Shown: positions 1-9,151, counted from the first letter of the stretch. The stretch: DNA of 64,000 nt from Rhizobium sp. N324 (GCF_001664485.1 NZ_CP013630.1:4445501-4509500); one strand, 5' to 3'. Notes: generated from the sequence alone by a model not told the origin. Numbers and translations: made by a program.

Positions 1-680
1 CTGAGAGCGACCCAGCGCGACTCGTCCTCCTCGTCCTCGTCTCCGACGACGCGGGCCTTGCTTGTCGTTCCGACGTAATCTTCCTCGATCTCCTCCTCGG
101 CCTCGCTGCGGCCGACCAAACCTGAGGCAAACAGCATCATCCAGGCGGTCGGCGCGGCAAAGATGCAGCCGACGACCATGGCGAAGGTACCGGTGGGATA
201 AGCGCCGACGAAGAGGGCGGGAAAGCGCAGGATCATATCGCCGACGACGCCGCCGATGCCGTTCGGGATCGGCCAGGTGAGCGGCGGCGGAAAGCAGCCG
301 ATCACCGCGCAGGACAGCACCGTGCCGGCGAGCCAGGCGCCGGCACGGGCGGGGATGCGGCTGAAGCGGCGGCCCGAGATCAGCGCCAGCGCCCAGGCGA
401 CGATCGGCAGCATCGAAACGACGCTGGCAAGGCCGAGAAACTGCATGACGAGATCGGCAAAGGCAGCACCGCTGTAGCCGAGGATGTTGGTCGGCAGGTT
501 GGCCGTGGCATAGGAATAGCTTGGATCGGCGACGTTCCACGTCGCCAGGGCCGCGACGCAGAGTGCCAGCAGCAGAAAGATCGCAAAGCCGATGAGCGCC
601 TGGATCTGCCGCAGCATGAATGCCGAGAAGGAGAACCGATCCGGACGGCCATCCATCGCCGGCGACGTGCTTCTTGCCAT
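1..680 (-). CDS. ftsK: DNA translocase FtsK, N-terminal part (runs off left edge)
   Basis: Reverse-strand frame opening at an ATG (678-680) and still open at base 1, so about 226 residues are visible. The product begins MARSTSPAMDGRPDRF and then shows four hydrophobic helices, including QALIGFAIFLLLALCVAAL, followed by a loop and an acidic stretch (EEEIEED, DEDEEDE). That is the membrane domain and start of the linker of FtsK, which anchors the hexameric DNA pump at the division septum for dif-site dimer resolution. The motor and gamma domains lie outside the window. No strong Shine-Dalgarno precedes the ATG. The family call is by the four-helix N-terminus and the usual rhizobial ftsK/amtB neighbourhood. 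Confidence 0.82.
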   Translation of the reverse strand, partial: MARSTSPAMDGRPDRFSFSAFMLRQIQALIGFAIFLLLALCVAALATWNVADPSYSYATANLPTNILGYSGAAFADLVMQFLGLASVVSMLPIVAWALALISGRRFSRIPARAGAWLAGTVLSCAVIGCFPPPLTWPIPNGIGGVVGDMILRFPALFVGAYPTGTFAMVVGCIFAAPTAWMMLFASGLVGRSEAEEEIEEDYVGTTSKARVVGDEDEEDESRWVAL

Positions 681-822
681 GTGTCTAACCCGTCCAATGC
701 CTGAGGGCATGCGAATCACCGAAGCTTCGCCATGCCAAAATGCGTCCGCTCTACCTAATCAGAGCCGGGTTAAAGCGATGTTAACCATGCATGCCGGGAC
801 GTGCATTCCGGACGGGGAAATC

Positions 823-853
823 AAAAAAGCCCGAACCTGGAAAGGGTTCGGGC
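823..853 (-). terminator. Rho-independent terminator of glnK-amtB
   Basis: Read leftward: a 9-bp GC-rich stem (GCCCGAACC at 829-837 pairing with 845-853) and a short loop, followed by six T. It lies about 110 bases downstream of the amtB stop. Confidence 0.85.
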
Positions 854-870
854 CAAATGCGGTCTATGAC

Positions 871-899
871 AGCTTTTCCGGGTCTAACCCGGAAAAGCT
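871..899. repeat. Perfect palindrome (13-bp arms)
   Basis: Arms AGCTTTTCCGGGT and its exact complement are separated by three bases, immediately beside the amtB terminator. There is no T-run on either side, so it is not a classical terminator. It resembles the short palindromic intergenic repeats common in rhizobial chromosomes; that assignment is an inference. Confidence 0.6.
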
Positions 900-961
900 C
901 TAGATAGGCCGCGACGGGCCGTGAAGCGGCGCCCGTCTGCCGGGCGCCGCAAACCCTGTGA

Positions 962-2398
962 TCAGGAAGCGTGGTAGGCGGCTTCGCCGTGGGTCGAAAG
1001 GTCGAGGCCTTCGCGCTCGGCTTCGACGCTGACGCGCAGGCCGATGACGACGTCGACGATCTTGTAGAGGATCGCCGAACCGATGCCCGACCACAGCAGC
1101 GTCGTCAGCACGCCCTTGGCCTGGGCGAGCACCTGGGTTGCGGTGCCGGCATAGGAAGCAGCGAAATCGGCCGTCGAATAATCGACGATGCCTGCACCGC
1201 CGAGCGCCGGGTTGACGAGGATACCGGTGCCGAGAGCGCCGAGGATGCCGCCGACGCAATGCACGCCGAAGACGTCAAGGCTGTCGTCGTAGTTGAACTT
1301 GTTCTTCACGACGTCGACGAAGAAGTAGCAGACCGGCGAGACGACGAGGCCGAGAACGATCGAGCCCATCGGGCCGGCAAATCCGGCGGCCGGGGTGATG
1401 GCGACGAGACCGGCAACCGCACCCGAAGCGCCGCCGAGCATCGACGCCTTGCCACGGGTCAGGCTTTCGACGACGCACCAGGAGACGGCGGCAGCAGCCG
1501 TCGCGACGAAGGTGTTGATAAAGGCAAGCGAGGCGTAGCCATTGGCTTCGAGGTTGGAGCCGGCATTGAAGCCGAACCAGCCGACCCAGAGCAGCGATGC
1601 GCCGACCATGGTCAGGGTCATCGAATGCGGAGCCATGATTTCCTTCTTATAGCCGGTGCGCTTGCCGAGCATGATGGCGCCGACGAGACCGGCGATACCG
1701 GCATTGATGTGGACGACCGTGCCGCCGGCGAAGTCGATTGCGCCGTAGGAGAAGATCAGGCCGGCCGGCGAGGTGTAGGAGCTAGGACCGCCCCAGAACC
1801 AGACCATATGCGCCATCGGGAAGTAGATGAAGGTGACCCAGAGCACGACGAAGAGCATGACGGCCGAGAACTTGACGCGCTCGGCGAAGGCGCCGACGAT
1901 CAGGCCGGGCGTGATGCAGGCGAAGGTCATCTGGAAGACGATGAAGGTATATTCCGGAATGGCGACGCCCTTCGAGAAGGTTTCGGCGAGCGATGAGGTG
2001 TTGACGCCGGCCAGGAACGCCTTCGAGAAGCCGCCGACGAAGCTGTTCAGCGAGCCGCCGTCTGTGAAGGCGAGCGAATAACCGTAGGTCACCCAGAGCA
2101 GCGCCACGACGGCGGTGATCATGAACACCTGCATCAGCACGGAGAGCATGTTCTTGGCGCGGACGAGGCCGCCGTAGAACAGCGCAAGGCCGGGGATGGT
2201 CATCAGCAGGACGAGCGCCGAGGAGATGAGCATCCAGGCATTGTCACCCTTGTCCATGGTGAAGGCCGGAGCGGCGGCAGCGGTAGTGGCGGCTGCGGCG
2301 GGCGCAGCCTCCTGCGCGAAAGCGACAACCGGCGCCAGCAACGCGGCCGAAGTTGCGCAGATCAGCGCAAAGGGGGAAGAAAACTTCGAAGTCGACAT
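962..2398 (-). CDS. amtB: Ammonium transporter AmtB
   Basis: 478 residues. A cleavable signal peptide (about residues 1-28, ending VVAFAQ) and an Ala-rich segment precede the eleven-helix Amt core. Family signatures are visible: FYGGLVRAKN near the first helices, the first twin-histidine region (MAHMVWFWGG), a VGWFGFNAGS segment, and the second pore histidine in VFGVHCVGG. The protein conducts ammonium/ammonia across the inner membrane and is gated by the PII protein encoded just upstream. Start chosen at the ATG with AAGGAG nine bases upstream. The 24-base gap to glnK indicates co-transcription from the promoter before glnK, the standard nitrogen-limitation arrangement. Confidence 0.97.
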   Translation of the reverse strand: MSTSKFSSPFALICATSAALLAPVVAFAQEAAPAAAATTAAAAPAFTMDKGDNAWMLISSALVLLMTIPGLALFYGGLVRAKNMLSVLMQVFMITAVVALLWVTYGYSLAFTDGGSLNSFVGGFSKAFLAGVNTSSLAETFSKGVAIPEYTFIVFQMTFACITPGLIVGAFAERVKFSAVMLFVVLWVTFIYFPMAHMVWFWGGPSSYTSPAGLIFSYGAIDFAGGTVVHINAGIAGLVGAIMLGKRTGYKKEIMAPHSMTLTMVGASLLWVGWFGFNAGSNLEANGYASLAFINTFVATAAAAVSWCVVESLTRGKASMLGGASGAVAGLVAITPAAGFAGPMGSIVLGLVVSPVCYFFVDVVKNKFNYDDSLDVFGVHCVGGILGALGTGILVNPALGGAGIVDYSTADFAASYAGTATQVLAQAKGVLTTLLWSGIGSAILYKIVDVVIGLRVSVEAEREGLDLSTHGEAAYHAS

Positions 2399-2422
2399 TG
2401 AAAAAAGCTCCTTGTCTGCCGC

Positions 2423-2779
<357 letters not shown>

Positions 2780-2845
2780 TTATCCTCGGCACGGAGCCGA
2801 CTCTCCTTGCCGCTGACATTCCTGGACAGCGACCGGCGATATACA

Positions 2846-2861
2846 TTCAAAGGACGTGCCA
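2846..2861 (-). promoter_or_regulatory. Candidate sigma-54 (RpoN) promoter of glnK-amtB
   Basis: Reverse strand reads TGGCACGTCCTTTGAA. The -24 half TGGCACG is perfect, and ten bases separate its GG from the GA at the -12 position, where consensus has GC. It lies about 85 bases from the glnK start. glnK-amtB operons are typical NtrC/RpoN targets. The -12 deviation keeps confidence moderate. Confidence 0.62.
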
Positions 2862-2954
2862 GATTCGAGGCGGGATATAACTTATTGAAAAACAACGACT
2901 ATAATATAGGACGCCAATAAAGAGGCAAATGACCGGCAAATAACCGCCCAACAA

Positions 2955-2971
2955 GCGCACAAATAATGCGC
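2955..2971. promoter_or_regulatory. Possible NtrC-binding site
   Basis: Inverted repeat GCGCA-N7-TGCGC, 17 bp, about 95-110 bases upstream of the sigma-54-like promoter. Size and spacing match NtrC enhancer sites (TGCAC-N7-GTGCA), though the arms are only partly consensus. Confidence 0.35.
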
Positions 2972-2994
2972 AAATTTTTAAAGATGCATATTAT

Positions 2995-3879
2995 TTATTC
3001 ATTTGCCTTTTTCCGAATCAGACCTTCCTGCGCAACGGAGGCGATCAGCACGCCTGATCGGGTAAAGAGGCTGCCGCGGGTCAGCCCTCTGGCGCCCGAA
3101 GCCGAAGGGCTGTCCTGCGTATAGAGCAGCCAGTCGTCGAGCCTGCAGGGTCTGTGGAACCACATGGAATGATCGAGGCTCGCCACCTGCAGGCTCTGAT
3201 CGAAGATGGAGGTGCCATGCGCATAGAGCGACGTATCGAGCAGCGTCATGTCCGAGAGATAGGCAAGTACCGCCGCCTGATAGAGCCGGTCGTCGGGAAC
3301 CGGGCCGGTGGCGCGGACCCAGACGTCCTGTTTGGGGTCGAGCTTCTTGTCGGAAAAATAATGCGTCAGCGAGACGGGACGGATCTCGATCGGTCGCTCG
3401 CGCTGCCAGTATTTTCGGATCGCCTCCGGCGCATGCGTCAGATACTGATCCTTGATCTGCTGTTCGCCGAGCAGCGCTTCGGGCATCTGCACCTCGGGCA
3501 TGGCGATCTGGTGGTCGAAGCCCGGCTCCTCCACCTGGAAGGAAGCCGACAGCGTGAAGATCGCCTTGCCGTGCTGGATGGCGACGACGCGCCGCGTATT
3601 GAAGCTTGATCCGTCGCGGATGCGCTCCGCCTGGTAGATGATCGGCACCGAGGGATCGCCGGGGCGCATGAAATAAGCATGCAGCGAATGGACGAAACGC
3701 GCGCCCTCGATGGTGCGCTGCGCCGCCATCAGCGCCTGGCCGATCACCTGGCCGCCGAAGACCCGCTGCCAGCCCGCCTGCGGGCTGCGCCCACGGAAGA
3801 TATCGACCTCGATCGGCTCCAGGTCGAGCGTCGCAAGCAGCGTCTCCATCGCCGAAGGCCCTGATATTTCGCGCGTCAT
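2995..3879 (-). CDS. tesB: Acyl-CoA thioesterase II
   Basis: 294 residues with the double hot-dog architecture of TesB: first repeat around FGGQVIGQALMAAQRT and HSLHAYFMRPGD, second repeat with LAYLSDMTLLDTSL and SLDHSMWFHRP. The Asp in LSDMT and the later Gln in AQEGL match the family's active-site triad region. It hydrolyses medium- and long-chain acyl-CoAs in the cytoplasm. The frame is open 18 codons further upstream, but the chosen ATG has GGGAGG eight bases before it and gives the normal family length. Divergent from the UbiH-type gene. Confidence 0.93.
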   Translation of the reverse strand: MTREISGPSAMETLLATLDLEPIEVDIFRGRSPQAGWQRVFGGQVIGQALMAAQRTIEGARFVHSLHAYFMRPGDPSVPIIYQAERIRDGSSFNTRRVVAIQHGKAIFTLSASFQVEEPGFDHQIAMPEVQMPEALLGEQQIKDQYLTHAPEAIRKYWQRERPIEIRPVSLTHYFSDKKLDPKQDVWVRATGPVPDDRLYQAAVLAYLSDMTLLDTSLYAHGTSIFDQSLQVASLDHSMWFHRPCRLDDWLLYTQDSPSASGARGLTRGSLFTRSGVLIASVAQEGLIRKKANE

Positions 3880-3962
3880 TTTGTATGCCTCCCGGCGGTA
3901 GGAAGTGAAGTTGCGATGATCTATATAGGTCACATCTGAGGCACAAGGTACGGGAGCGCGCG

Positions 3963-5177
3963 ATGCTGGATATGCTGGTTGTGGGCGGGGGTTATGTCGG
4001 CCTTTCCGCCGCTGTCGCGGTCAAGCAGGCAGCACCGCATCTGAATGTCGCGGTCGTCGAGGCGGCCCCGGAACATGTCTGGAAAAACGATACGCGCGCT
4101 TCGGCCGTCATCGCGGCGGCAGCGAAAATGCTCGAAATCTTCGGCGTCTGGAACGAGATCGAGCCGGAGGCTCAGCCGATCACCAAGATGATCGTCACCG
4201 ACTCGAAAACCGCCGATCCGGTGCGACCGGTGTTTCTCACCTTCGACGGCGAAGTGGCCGAAGGCCGGCCTTTCGCCCATATGATCCCGAATGTGGCGAT
4301 GGTCGCAGCGCTGCGCGGCGTCTGCGAGCGCCTCGGCATCGACATCCGCCATGGCCTCGGCGCCACGGAGCTGAAGACGCACGACAGCCACGTCACCGTC
4401 ACGCTTTCCGACGGCAGCACGCTGGAGAGCCGGCTGCTGGTGGCCTGCGACGGTGTGCGCTCAAAACTGCGCGACCTCGCCGGCATCAAGACCGTCACCT
4501 GGGACTACGGCCAGTCCGGCATCGTTGCGACAGTCGAGCATGAACGGCCGCATGAGGGCTGCGCCGAGGAGCATTTCCTGCCGGCCGGACCCTTCGCCAT
4601 CCTGCCGCTCAGAAACAACCGCTCCTCGCTGGTCTGGACGGAGCGCACACATGACGCCGACCGGTTGGTCGCCGCCGACGATCTGGTTTTCGAGGAGGAG
4701 CTCGAACGCCGCTTCGGCCACAAGCTCGGGGCGCTGAAGATCATCGGCGACAAACGCGCCTTCCCGCTCGGCCTGACACTCGCCCGCGCCTTCGTCGCGC
4801 CGCGTTTTGCGCTGGCCGGCGACGCCGCCCATGGCATTCACCCGATTTCGGGACAGGGCCTCAACCTCGGCTTCAAGGATGTGGCGGCCCTTGCCGAAAC
4901 CATCGTCGAGGCCGATCGCCTCGGCCTCGATATCGGCTCGATCAACATTCTCGAACGCTACCAGACCTGGCGGCGCTTCGACACCTTCCGCATGGGCATG
5001 ACGACCGACGTGCTGAACCGGCTGTTCTCCAACGACGCAACACCGATCCGCATCGCCCGCGACGTCGGCCTCGGCATTGTCGACCGGCTGCCGCGCCTCA
5101 AATCCTTCTTGATCGGCCAGGCGGCCGGAACGACCGCCAAGGACAATCCGCGGCTGCTGGCCGGCCAAGCAATTTGA
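3963..5177 (+). CDS. UbiH/UbiF/COQ6-family FAD monooxygenase (ubiquinone ring hydroxylase)
   Basis: 404 residues. N-terminal dinucleotide fold VVGGGYVGLSAA, the mid-protein DG motif (LLVACDGVRSKLRD) and the FAD-ribityl motif ALAGDAAHGIHPISGQGLN place it in the UbiH/COQ6 class A flavoprotein hydroxylases. These add a ring oxygen during ubiquinone synthesis at the inner face of the membrane. Alphaproteobacterial members differ in regiospecificity (UbiH, UbiL, UbiM types), and the sequence alone does not tell me which carbon is hydroxylated, so no symbol is given. Transcribed away from tesB with an 83-base gap. Confidence 0.88.
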   Translation: MLDMLVVGGGYVGLSAAVAVKQAAPHLNVAVVEAAPEHVWKNDTRASAVIAAAAKMLEIFGVWNEIEPEAQPITKMIVTDSKTADPVRPVFLTFDGEVAEGRPFAHMIPNVAMVAALRGVCERLGIDIRHGLGATELKTHDSHVTVTLSDGSTLESRLLVACDGVRSKLRDLAGIKTVTWDYGQSGIVATVEHERPHEGCAEEHFLPAGPFAILPLRNNRSSLVWTERTHDADRLVAADDLVFEEELERRFGHKLGALKIIGDKRAFPLGLTLARAFVAPRFALAGDAAHGIHPISGQGLNLGFKDVAALAETIVEADRLGLDIGSINILERYQTWRRFDTFRMGMTTDVLNRLFSNDATPIRIARDVGLGIVDRLPRLKSFLIGQAAGTTAKDNPRLLAGQAI

Positions 5178-5194
5178 GCTCGATTTGAAGAGCG

Positions 5195-5383
5195 TTATTC
5201 GTCGAGGCGGCGGGCTTCGGAGACCAGCATGATCGGAATGCCGTCGCGGATCGGATAGGCAAGCCGCGCTTTTTCCGAGACAAGCTCATTGTGCTCGCGA
5301 TCATAGGAAAGCCGGCCCTTGGAGAGCGGGCAGACCAGGAGATCGAGCAGTTTCGGATCGACGCGGCTGAGTTTTTCGTCCAT
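5195..5383 (-). CDS. Trm112-family small protein (UPF0434)
   Basis: 62 residues. The N-terminal block [18 protein letters not shown] and C-terminal block [20 protein letters not shown] are the conserved parts of the Trm112/UPF0434 family. Only one cysteine is present, so a complete four-cysteine zinc site as in eukaryotic Trm112 is absent, as in many bacterial members. Role unproven; eukaryotic Trm112 activates methyltransferases. Nine bases downstream of the Lon-N protein gene, so probably co-transcribed. Confidence 0.88.
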   Translation of the reverse strand: MDEKLSRVDPKLLDLLVCPLSKGRLSYDREHNELVSEKARLAYPIRDGIPIMLVSEARRLDE

Positions 5384-5392
5384 GGCCGAAGT

Positions 5393-6094
5393 CTACTGCA
5401 GAACCGTGTCGGAGTCACCGAAGACACGCGCCAGTACGATCTCGGTAATGGCGATCAGCGTTTCGGCCCGCGTCTTCAGATCGGGCGCCTCTAACAGCGC
5501 CTGTTTTTCCGCCGGCCCGAACGGCGACATCATCGCCAGCGAATTGACGAGCGTCAGATTGCTCGCCCGCTCGACGCTCTCCCAATCGGCTTCCAGCTTG
5601 TTGGCATCGAGATAGGCCTTGAAGGCGGTCAGAAGTGCTGCGCGGTCGACCGCCTCCTCCTCGTTGGCGGCCGAGAGATCGGCGATGAACGGGGCGATAC
5701 GGAAGGTACGGAAGGGATCGCTGGTGGTTTTCTCCTCCAGCAACCGAAAGCGGCAGACGCCGGTCAGCGAGACGATATAGCGCCCATCGCCGGTCTCGGC
5801 GAAGGAGGTGATGCGGCCGAGGCAGCCGACAGCGGCAAGGTTGGGATCGCCGCCTTTGTCTTCGTGTTCGCCGAGCGCCGGCTGGACCATGCCGATCAGC
5901 CGGTTTCCCGTCAGTGCCGCATCCAGCATCGCCAGATAACGCGGTTCGAAAATGTTGAGCGGAAGCTGCCCGGCCGGCAGAAGGAGGGCACCGGTCAGGG
6001 GGAAGACGGCGATCGTATCAGGCAGATCGCCCGGCTTCAGGTATCTGGCATTCCCGACTTGCATGTAACCGTCCCGCATTCTTGTAACGGGCAT
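5393..6094 (-). CDS. Lon N-terminal (substrate-binding) domain protein
   Basis: 233 residues, the size of free-standing Lon-N/PUA-like proteins. Conserved features are IAVFPLTGALLLPAGQLPLNIFEPRYLAML near the start, the GCLGRI block and the CRFRLLEE strand. It has no AAA+ or Ser-Lys protease domain, so it is not a protease itself; substrate or partner recognition is inferred. Alternative starts exist at codons 6 and 11; the first ATG has AGGA six bases upstream and is retained. Forms a leftward run with the thioredoxin and Trm112 genes. Confidence 0.9.
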   Translation of the reverse strand: MPVTRMRDGYMQVGNARYLKPGDLPDTIAVFPLTGALLLPAGQLPLNIFEPRYLAMLDAALTGNRLIGMVQPALGEHEDKGGDPNLAAVGCLGRITSFAETGDGRYIVSLTGVCRFRLLEEKTTSDPFRTFRIAPFIADLSAANEEEAVDRAALLTAFKAYLDANKLEADWESVERASNLTLVNSLAMMSPFGPAEKQALLEAPDLKTRAETLIAITEIVLARVFGDSDTVLQ

Positions 6095-6252
6095 GCCCGT
6101 CCTGACGAGAATGTGGTGCCCCCGCTCGAAAACGCAAGGGCAGATGCTCGAAACTTAGCCCATACCCCGGAAAATCGGAATCGGCTTTCAACGGGATTGG
6201 ACACCGATTCAAGCGATCCGGCGCCTTGCCGTCCTGTTGGAGCCGCAACGCG

Positions 6253-7227
6253 CTACGAAAACAGCATCGCCGAAAGCTTGCGCCGGGCCGACACCGTCGC
6301 CGGATCCTTGAAGCCCCAGACCTCGAAGAACTGCAGCAGCTGGCGGCGGGCGCCGTCATCGTCGAAGGCGCGGTCCTTGCGCATGATCAGCAGCAGGTGC
6401 TCGGCCGCTTCGTCGCGCCGGCCTTCGACATTGAGGATCTTGGCAAGCTTCAGCCGTGCCTCGTGGTCGTCGGGGTTTGCGGCAAGGTCGCGTTCGAGCG
6501 CAACCGGATCGCCGAGCTTGCGGGCTTCCTCGATCTGTTCGAGCTTTTTCAGCACCGCCTGGATGCCGGCGTCTTTCGAGAGCTCCTCCGGCAGATCCGT
6601 CAGGGTTTGGCGCGCCCGCTCATGCTGGTTGGCGGCGATCATGCATTCGGCCATCCCGGCAATCGCCTTGGCATTTTCGGGATCGGCCTGCATCACGGCG
6701 GCGTAGAGCTGAGCGGCCTCATTGAGATTGCCGGCGGCCAGCAATTCTGCCGCTTCGGTGACCACGGCCTCGATCTCGGCCGCCTCGTCGGCGCCGGCCG
6801 GACCGGCGATGCGGTCGATGAACTGCTGGATCTGGCTTTCCGGCACGGCGCCCATGAAGCCGTCGGCGGGACGGCCGTTGACGAAGGCGATGACGGCGGG
6901 GATCGACTGGATGCCGAGCTGGCCGGCGATCGAGGGATGGTCGTCGATGTTCATCTTGACCAGCCGGACGCGGCCCTTGGCGTCGTTGACCACCTTTTCC
7001 AGCACCGGCGTCAGCTGTTTGCACGGCCCGCACCAAGGCGCCCAGAAATCGACCAGCACCGGCTGCTTGCGCGACTCCTCGATGACGTCCTTGCCGAAAT
7101 TCGCGGTCGTCGTGTCGGTGATGTAGCTGCCTGCCGCAGCCGCGGGTGCCGGCTGAGCGCCGAAGCTTGTCGTCGCCGTCATCTGATTTCCGAAGGAACC
7201 ATTATAGGGGTTGTCGCTGCCGCTCAT
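6253..7227 (-). CDS. CnoX/YbbN-type thioredoxin with tetratricopeptide-like C-terminus
   Basis: 324 residues. The thioredoxin domain carries an intact redox site (WAPWCGPCK) and the cis-proline loop IPAVIAFVNG. The second half is Ala/Leu/Glu-rich helical repeat sequence (AAELLAAGNLNEAAQLYAAV, HEARLKLAKILNVEGR) typical of CnoX. CnoX proteins act as holdases and protect substrates before GroEL transfer. E. coli CnoX lacks the first cysteine, whereas this one has CGPC and should be an active disulfide reductase. The upstream frame is open, but the chosen ATG has GGGAGA at good spacing. Confidence 0.9.
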   Translation of the reverse strand: MSGSDNPYNGSFGNQMTATTSFGAQPAPAAAAGSYITDTTTANFGKDVIEESRKQPVLVDFWAPWCGPCKQLTPVLEKVVNDAKGRVRLVKMNIDDHPSIAGQLGIQSIPAVIAFVNGRPADGFMGAVPESQIQQFIDRIAGPAGADEAAEIEAVVTEAAELLAAGNLNEAAQLYAAVMQADPENAKAIAGMAECMIAANQHERARQTLTDLPEELSKDAGIQAVLKKLEQIEEARKLGDPVALERDLAANPDDHEARLKLAKILNVEGRRDEAAEHLLLIMRKDRAFDDDGARRQLLQFFEVWGFKDPATVSARRKLSAMLFS

Positions 7228-7283
7228 AGGTATCTCCCGCCGCGCCGATCCTGCCGGCCTCATTGTAGCGCTAAAATCGTATG

Positions 7284-7793
7284 TCAGGACGTCACTTTCA
7301 AGACAAGCGGCTTATGTCCGGTCGCTTCCATGAAACGGATGAGGTCGCCGCTCGCAATCGATGTCGTCGCATCGTTGGACAGCGGATGGCAGTTGACGAT
7401 TTCCTCGCGCATCAGATCAGCATCGAGCACGAAAGTGACATTGCCCGCGGCATCGTTGATCGCGCCGAATGCCGTGACCGCGCCGGGGATAACGCCGAGA
7501 TAGTCCATCAGCTTCTCCGCCCTGCCGAAGGAAACCCGGCCGGAGCCGCCGATAAGGGTGTGAACCTGCTTCAGGTCGACCTCGGCATGTTCCTCCACGG
7601 TCAGCAGAAAATACCTGTCCTTCTTATCCTTGATGAAAAGGTTCTTGGTGTGGCCGCCGGGGATCTGGTCGCGTAGCGCAACCGATTCGGCCACGGTGAA
7701 AACAGGGGCGTGATCAACCGTCTTGTGCGGGATGCCGAGCCCGTCGAGGAAAGCAAACAGATCTTCTCTTGTCTTGGGGGCGTTTTCGGGCAT
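7284..7793 (-). CDS. Prolyl-tRNA editing deacylase (YbaK/ProX family)
   Basis: 169 residues from the chosen ATG, the usual PrdX length; earlier in-frame starts add about 20 unconserved residues and no start has a clear Shine-Dalgarno. Motifs: VDHAPVFTVAESVAL, GGHTKNLFIKDKKDRYFLL and VIPGAVTAFGAIND are the family core, including the lysine in TKNLF. These free-standing editing domains hydrolyse mischarged Ala-tRNA(Pro). Its gene ends 57 bases before the thioredoxin gene and points the same way. Confidence 0.88.
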   Translation of the reverse strand: MPENAPKTREDLFAFLDGLGIPHKTVDHAPVFTVAESVALRDQIPGGHTKNLFIKDKKDRYFLLTVEEHAEVDLKQVHTLIGGSGRVSFGRAEKLMDYLGVIPGAVTAFGAINDAAGNVTFVLDADLMREEIVNCHPLSNDATTSIASGDLIRFMEATGHKPLVLKVTS

Positions 7794-8049
7794 CGGGCAA
7801 TCCATTGCGCAGGAGGGACAAAGTCGAGGCGTCCTGATTAAATCCGTCCCCATCATTTGGCAATCTTCGCCACCGACGCTCTACCCCCGCATTTGCGGCC
7901 TTTCCGCCTGCCTCATGCGACCTTGCGAATTTTTCTTCGCCTCTCCGTCATTTCCCTGTTGCATTTGAAAATCCGTTAGGCCATATAGCGCCCGTCGCCA
8001 CAAGGCGGCGCCCACGGTCCAACAACTACCCCGGACCGATGCGGATTGA

Positions 8050-8124
8050 GCGGGTGTAGCTCAGGGGTAGAGCACAACCTTGCCAAGGTTGGGGTCGAGG
8101 GTTCGAATCCCTTCGCCCGCTCCA
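8050..8124 (+). tRNA. tRNA-Gly (anticodon GCC), CCA encoded
   Basis: A full cloverleaf can be drawn: acceptor GCGGGTG (8050-8056) pairs with CGCCCGC (8114-8120) with one G-T wobble, D-arm AGCTCAGGGGTAGAGC, anticodon arm CAACCTTGCCAAGGTTG with GCC, and T-arm GAGGGTTCGAATCCCTT. Discriminator T and encoded CCA follow. Confidence 0.98.
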
Positions 8125-8251
8125 GTTTCTCTCTTGTCCATGCCGAAGACATAGGTACCGGAACGTCCCTGAGACGGGGTGACGGCTTCGCGTGCCGCGG
8201 CTTGGGTATTTCGTTCTGCAATCCCTGAGAAAAATATAATTGCCGACGCAT

Positions 8252-9151
8252 CTACTGCTTGAAGCAGTGTTCGCGGTGCCACTGCAGGAAATGCGCGTGC
8301 GGTCGTTCAAATGCTCGGCGGGGCATTATCGCGCGGCCGGTTTTGTTGATCAGATCGCGCACCGCGTCGGGATCGTTAACGTGTCGGGAGATGAGAATCT
8401 CCAGATCATCCGTCAGGCCTATAAATCCTCGATCGAACATCCAATGGGCCGTACCGGATAGAGCAATTCCGTTGCTGACGATATCGGGACCGCTCGCCTC
8501 GACCGGTCGGATATGCGCTGCATCGACCTCTGCCCGGCCTCCACCGTTGATCAGTTTGAGCCCGGTAATCGCGCAACGTTTGTCATAGGCGCGCAAGACG
8601 ACCTGCCGGAACACTCGATCTCGAACGATCCGTGACGCGACAAAACTCACACGGTCGCGGCTCTGCTCGAATTGGAACGGTGCCTGCTCTTCCTCAAAGC
8701 CCGAAGAGGATGCATTGGCGTCGACGCGCGGCAGCAATGGCTCGCTGTTATCGAGGCCCAACGCAATGATCCGGCTGAAGTCGTCCGACGAAATCGGGCG
8801 AACAGCCGACTGCGCACGGCCGGAAATCCGGTCTTGCGTGTTCAGCACGCTACGCTCGACAACGCCGTCGGCTCCACTGAAGGGAATAGGGTTTACGAAG
8901 TCGAGATAACTTCCGGGTTCAATCAGTGCCAGATACATGCCCGGCGCAGCGGGATCAGGAATGACCCGCTCAACCCTTGCCACAGCGAAGTAACCTCGGG
9001 TCTCTGTGACCTTTCGAGGTTCGTAGTAGATGATCCAGTCGCCGAGGCAGCCTTGGACACGCTGGAGATACTGGCTAGGAAACTGATATCGCTCAGCGGG
9101 GCTGTCGTCGTAAATCGAATCTGAGCGGTGGATGAAGACCCCGAATCCCAT
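8252..9151 (-). CDS. HNH endonuclease with putative PUA/EVE-like N-terminal domain
   Basis: 299 residues from the chosen ATG; 23 further in-frame residues are possible and no start has a clear Shine-Dalgarno. C-terminal third: CAITG, then AAHIRPVEASGPDIVSNGIA and HWMFDRG, giving H213, N227 and H236, the HNH_2 pattern of putative restriction-type nucleases. Only one cysteine lies near the site, so a Cys4 zinc knuckle is not evident. The N-terminal half (GDWIIYYEPRK, GYFAVARVERVIPDP, MYLALIEPGSYLDF) resembles PUA/EVE-like base-recognition folds; this is an inference. No methylase partner nearby. It sits tail-to-tail beside tRNA-Gly, suggesting an accessory, defence-type gene. Confidence 0.75.
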   Translation of the reverse strand: MGFGVFIHRSDSIYDDSPAERYQFPSQYLQRVQGCLGDWIIYYEPRKVTETRGYFAVARVERVIPDPAAPGMYLALIEPGSYLDFVNPIPFSGADGVVERSVLNTQDRISGRAQSAVRPISSDDFSRIIALGLDNSEPLLPRVDANASSSGFEEEQAPFQFEQSRDRVSFVASRIVRDRVFRQVVLRAYDKRCAITGLKLINGGGRAEVDAAHIRPVEASGPDIVSNGIALSGTAHWMFDRGFIGLTDDLEILISRHVNDPDAVRDLINKTGRAIMPRRAFERPHAHFLQWHREHCFKQ

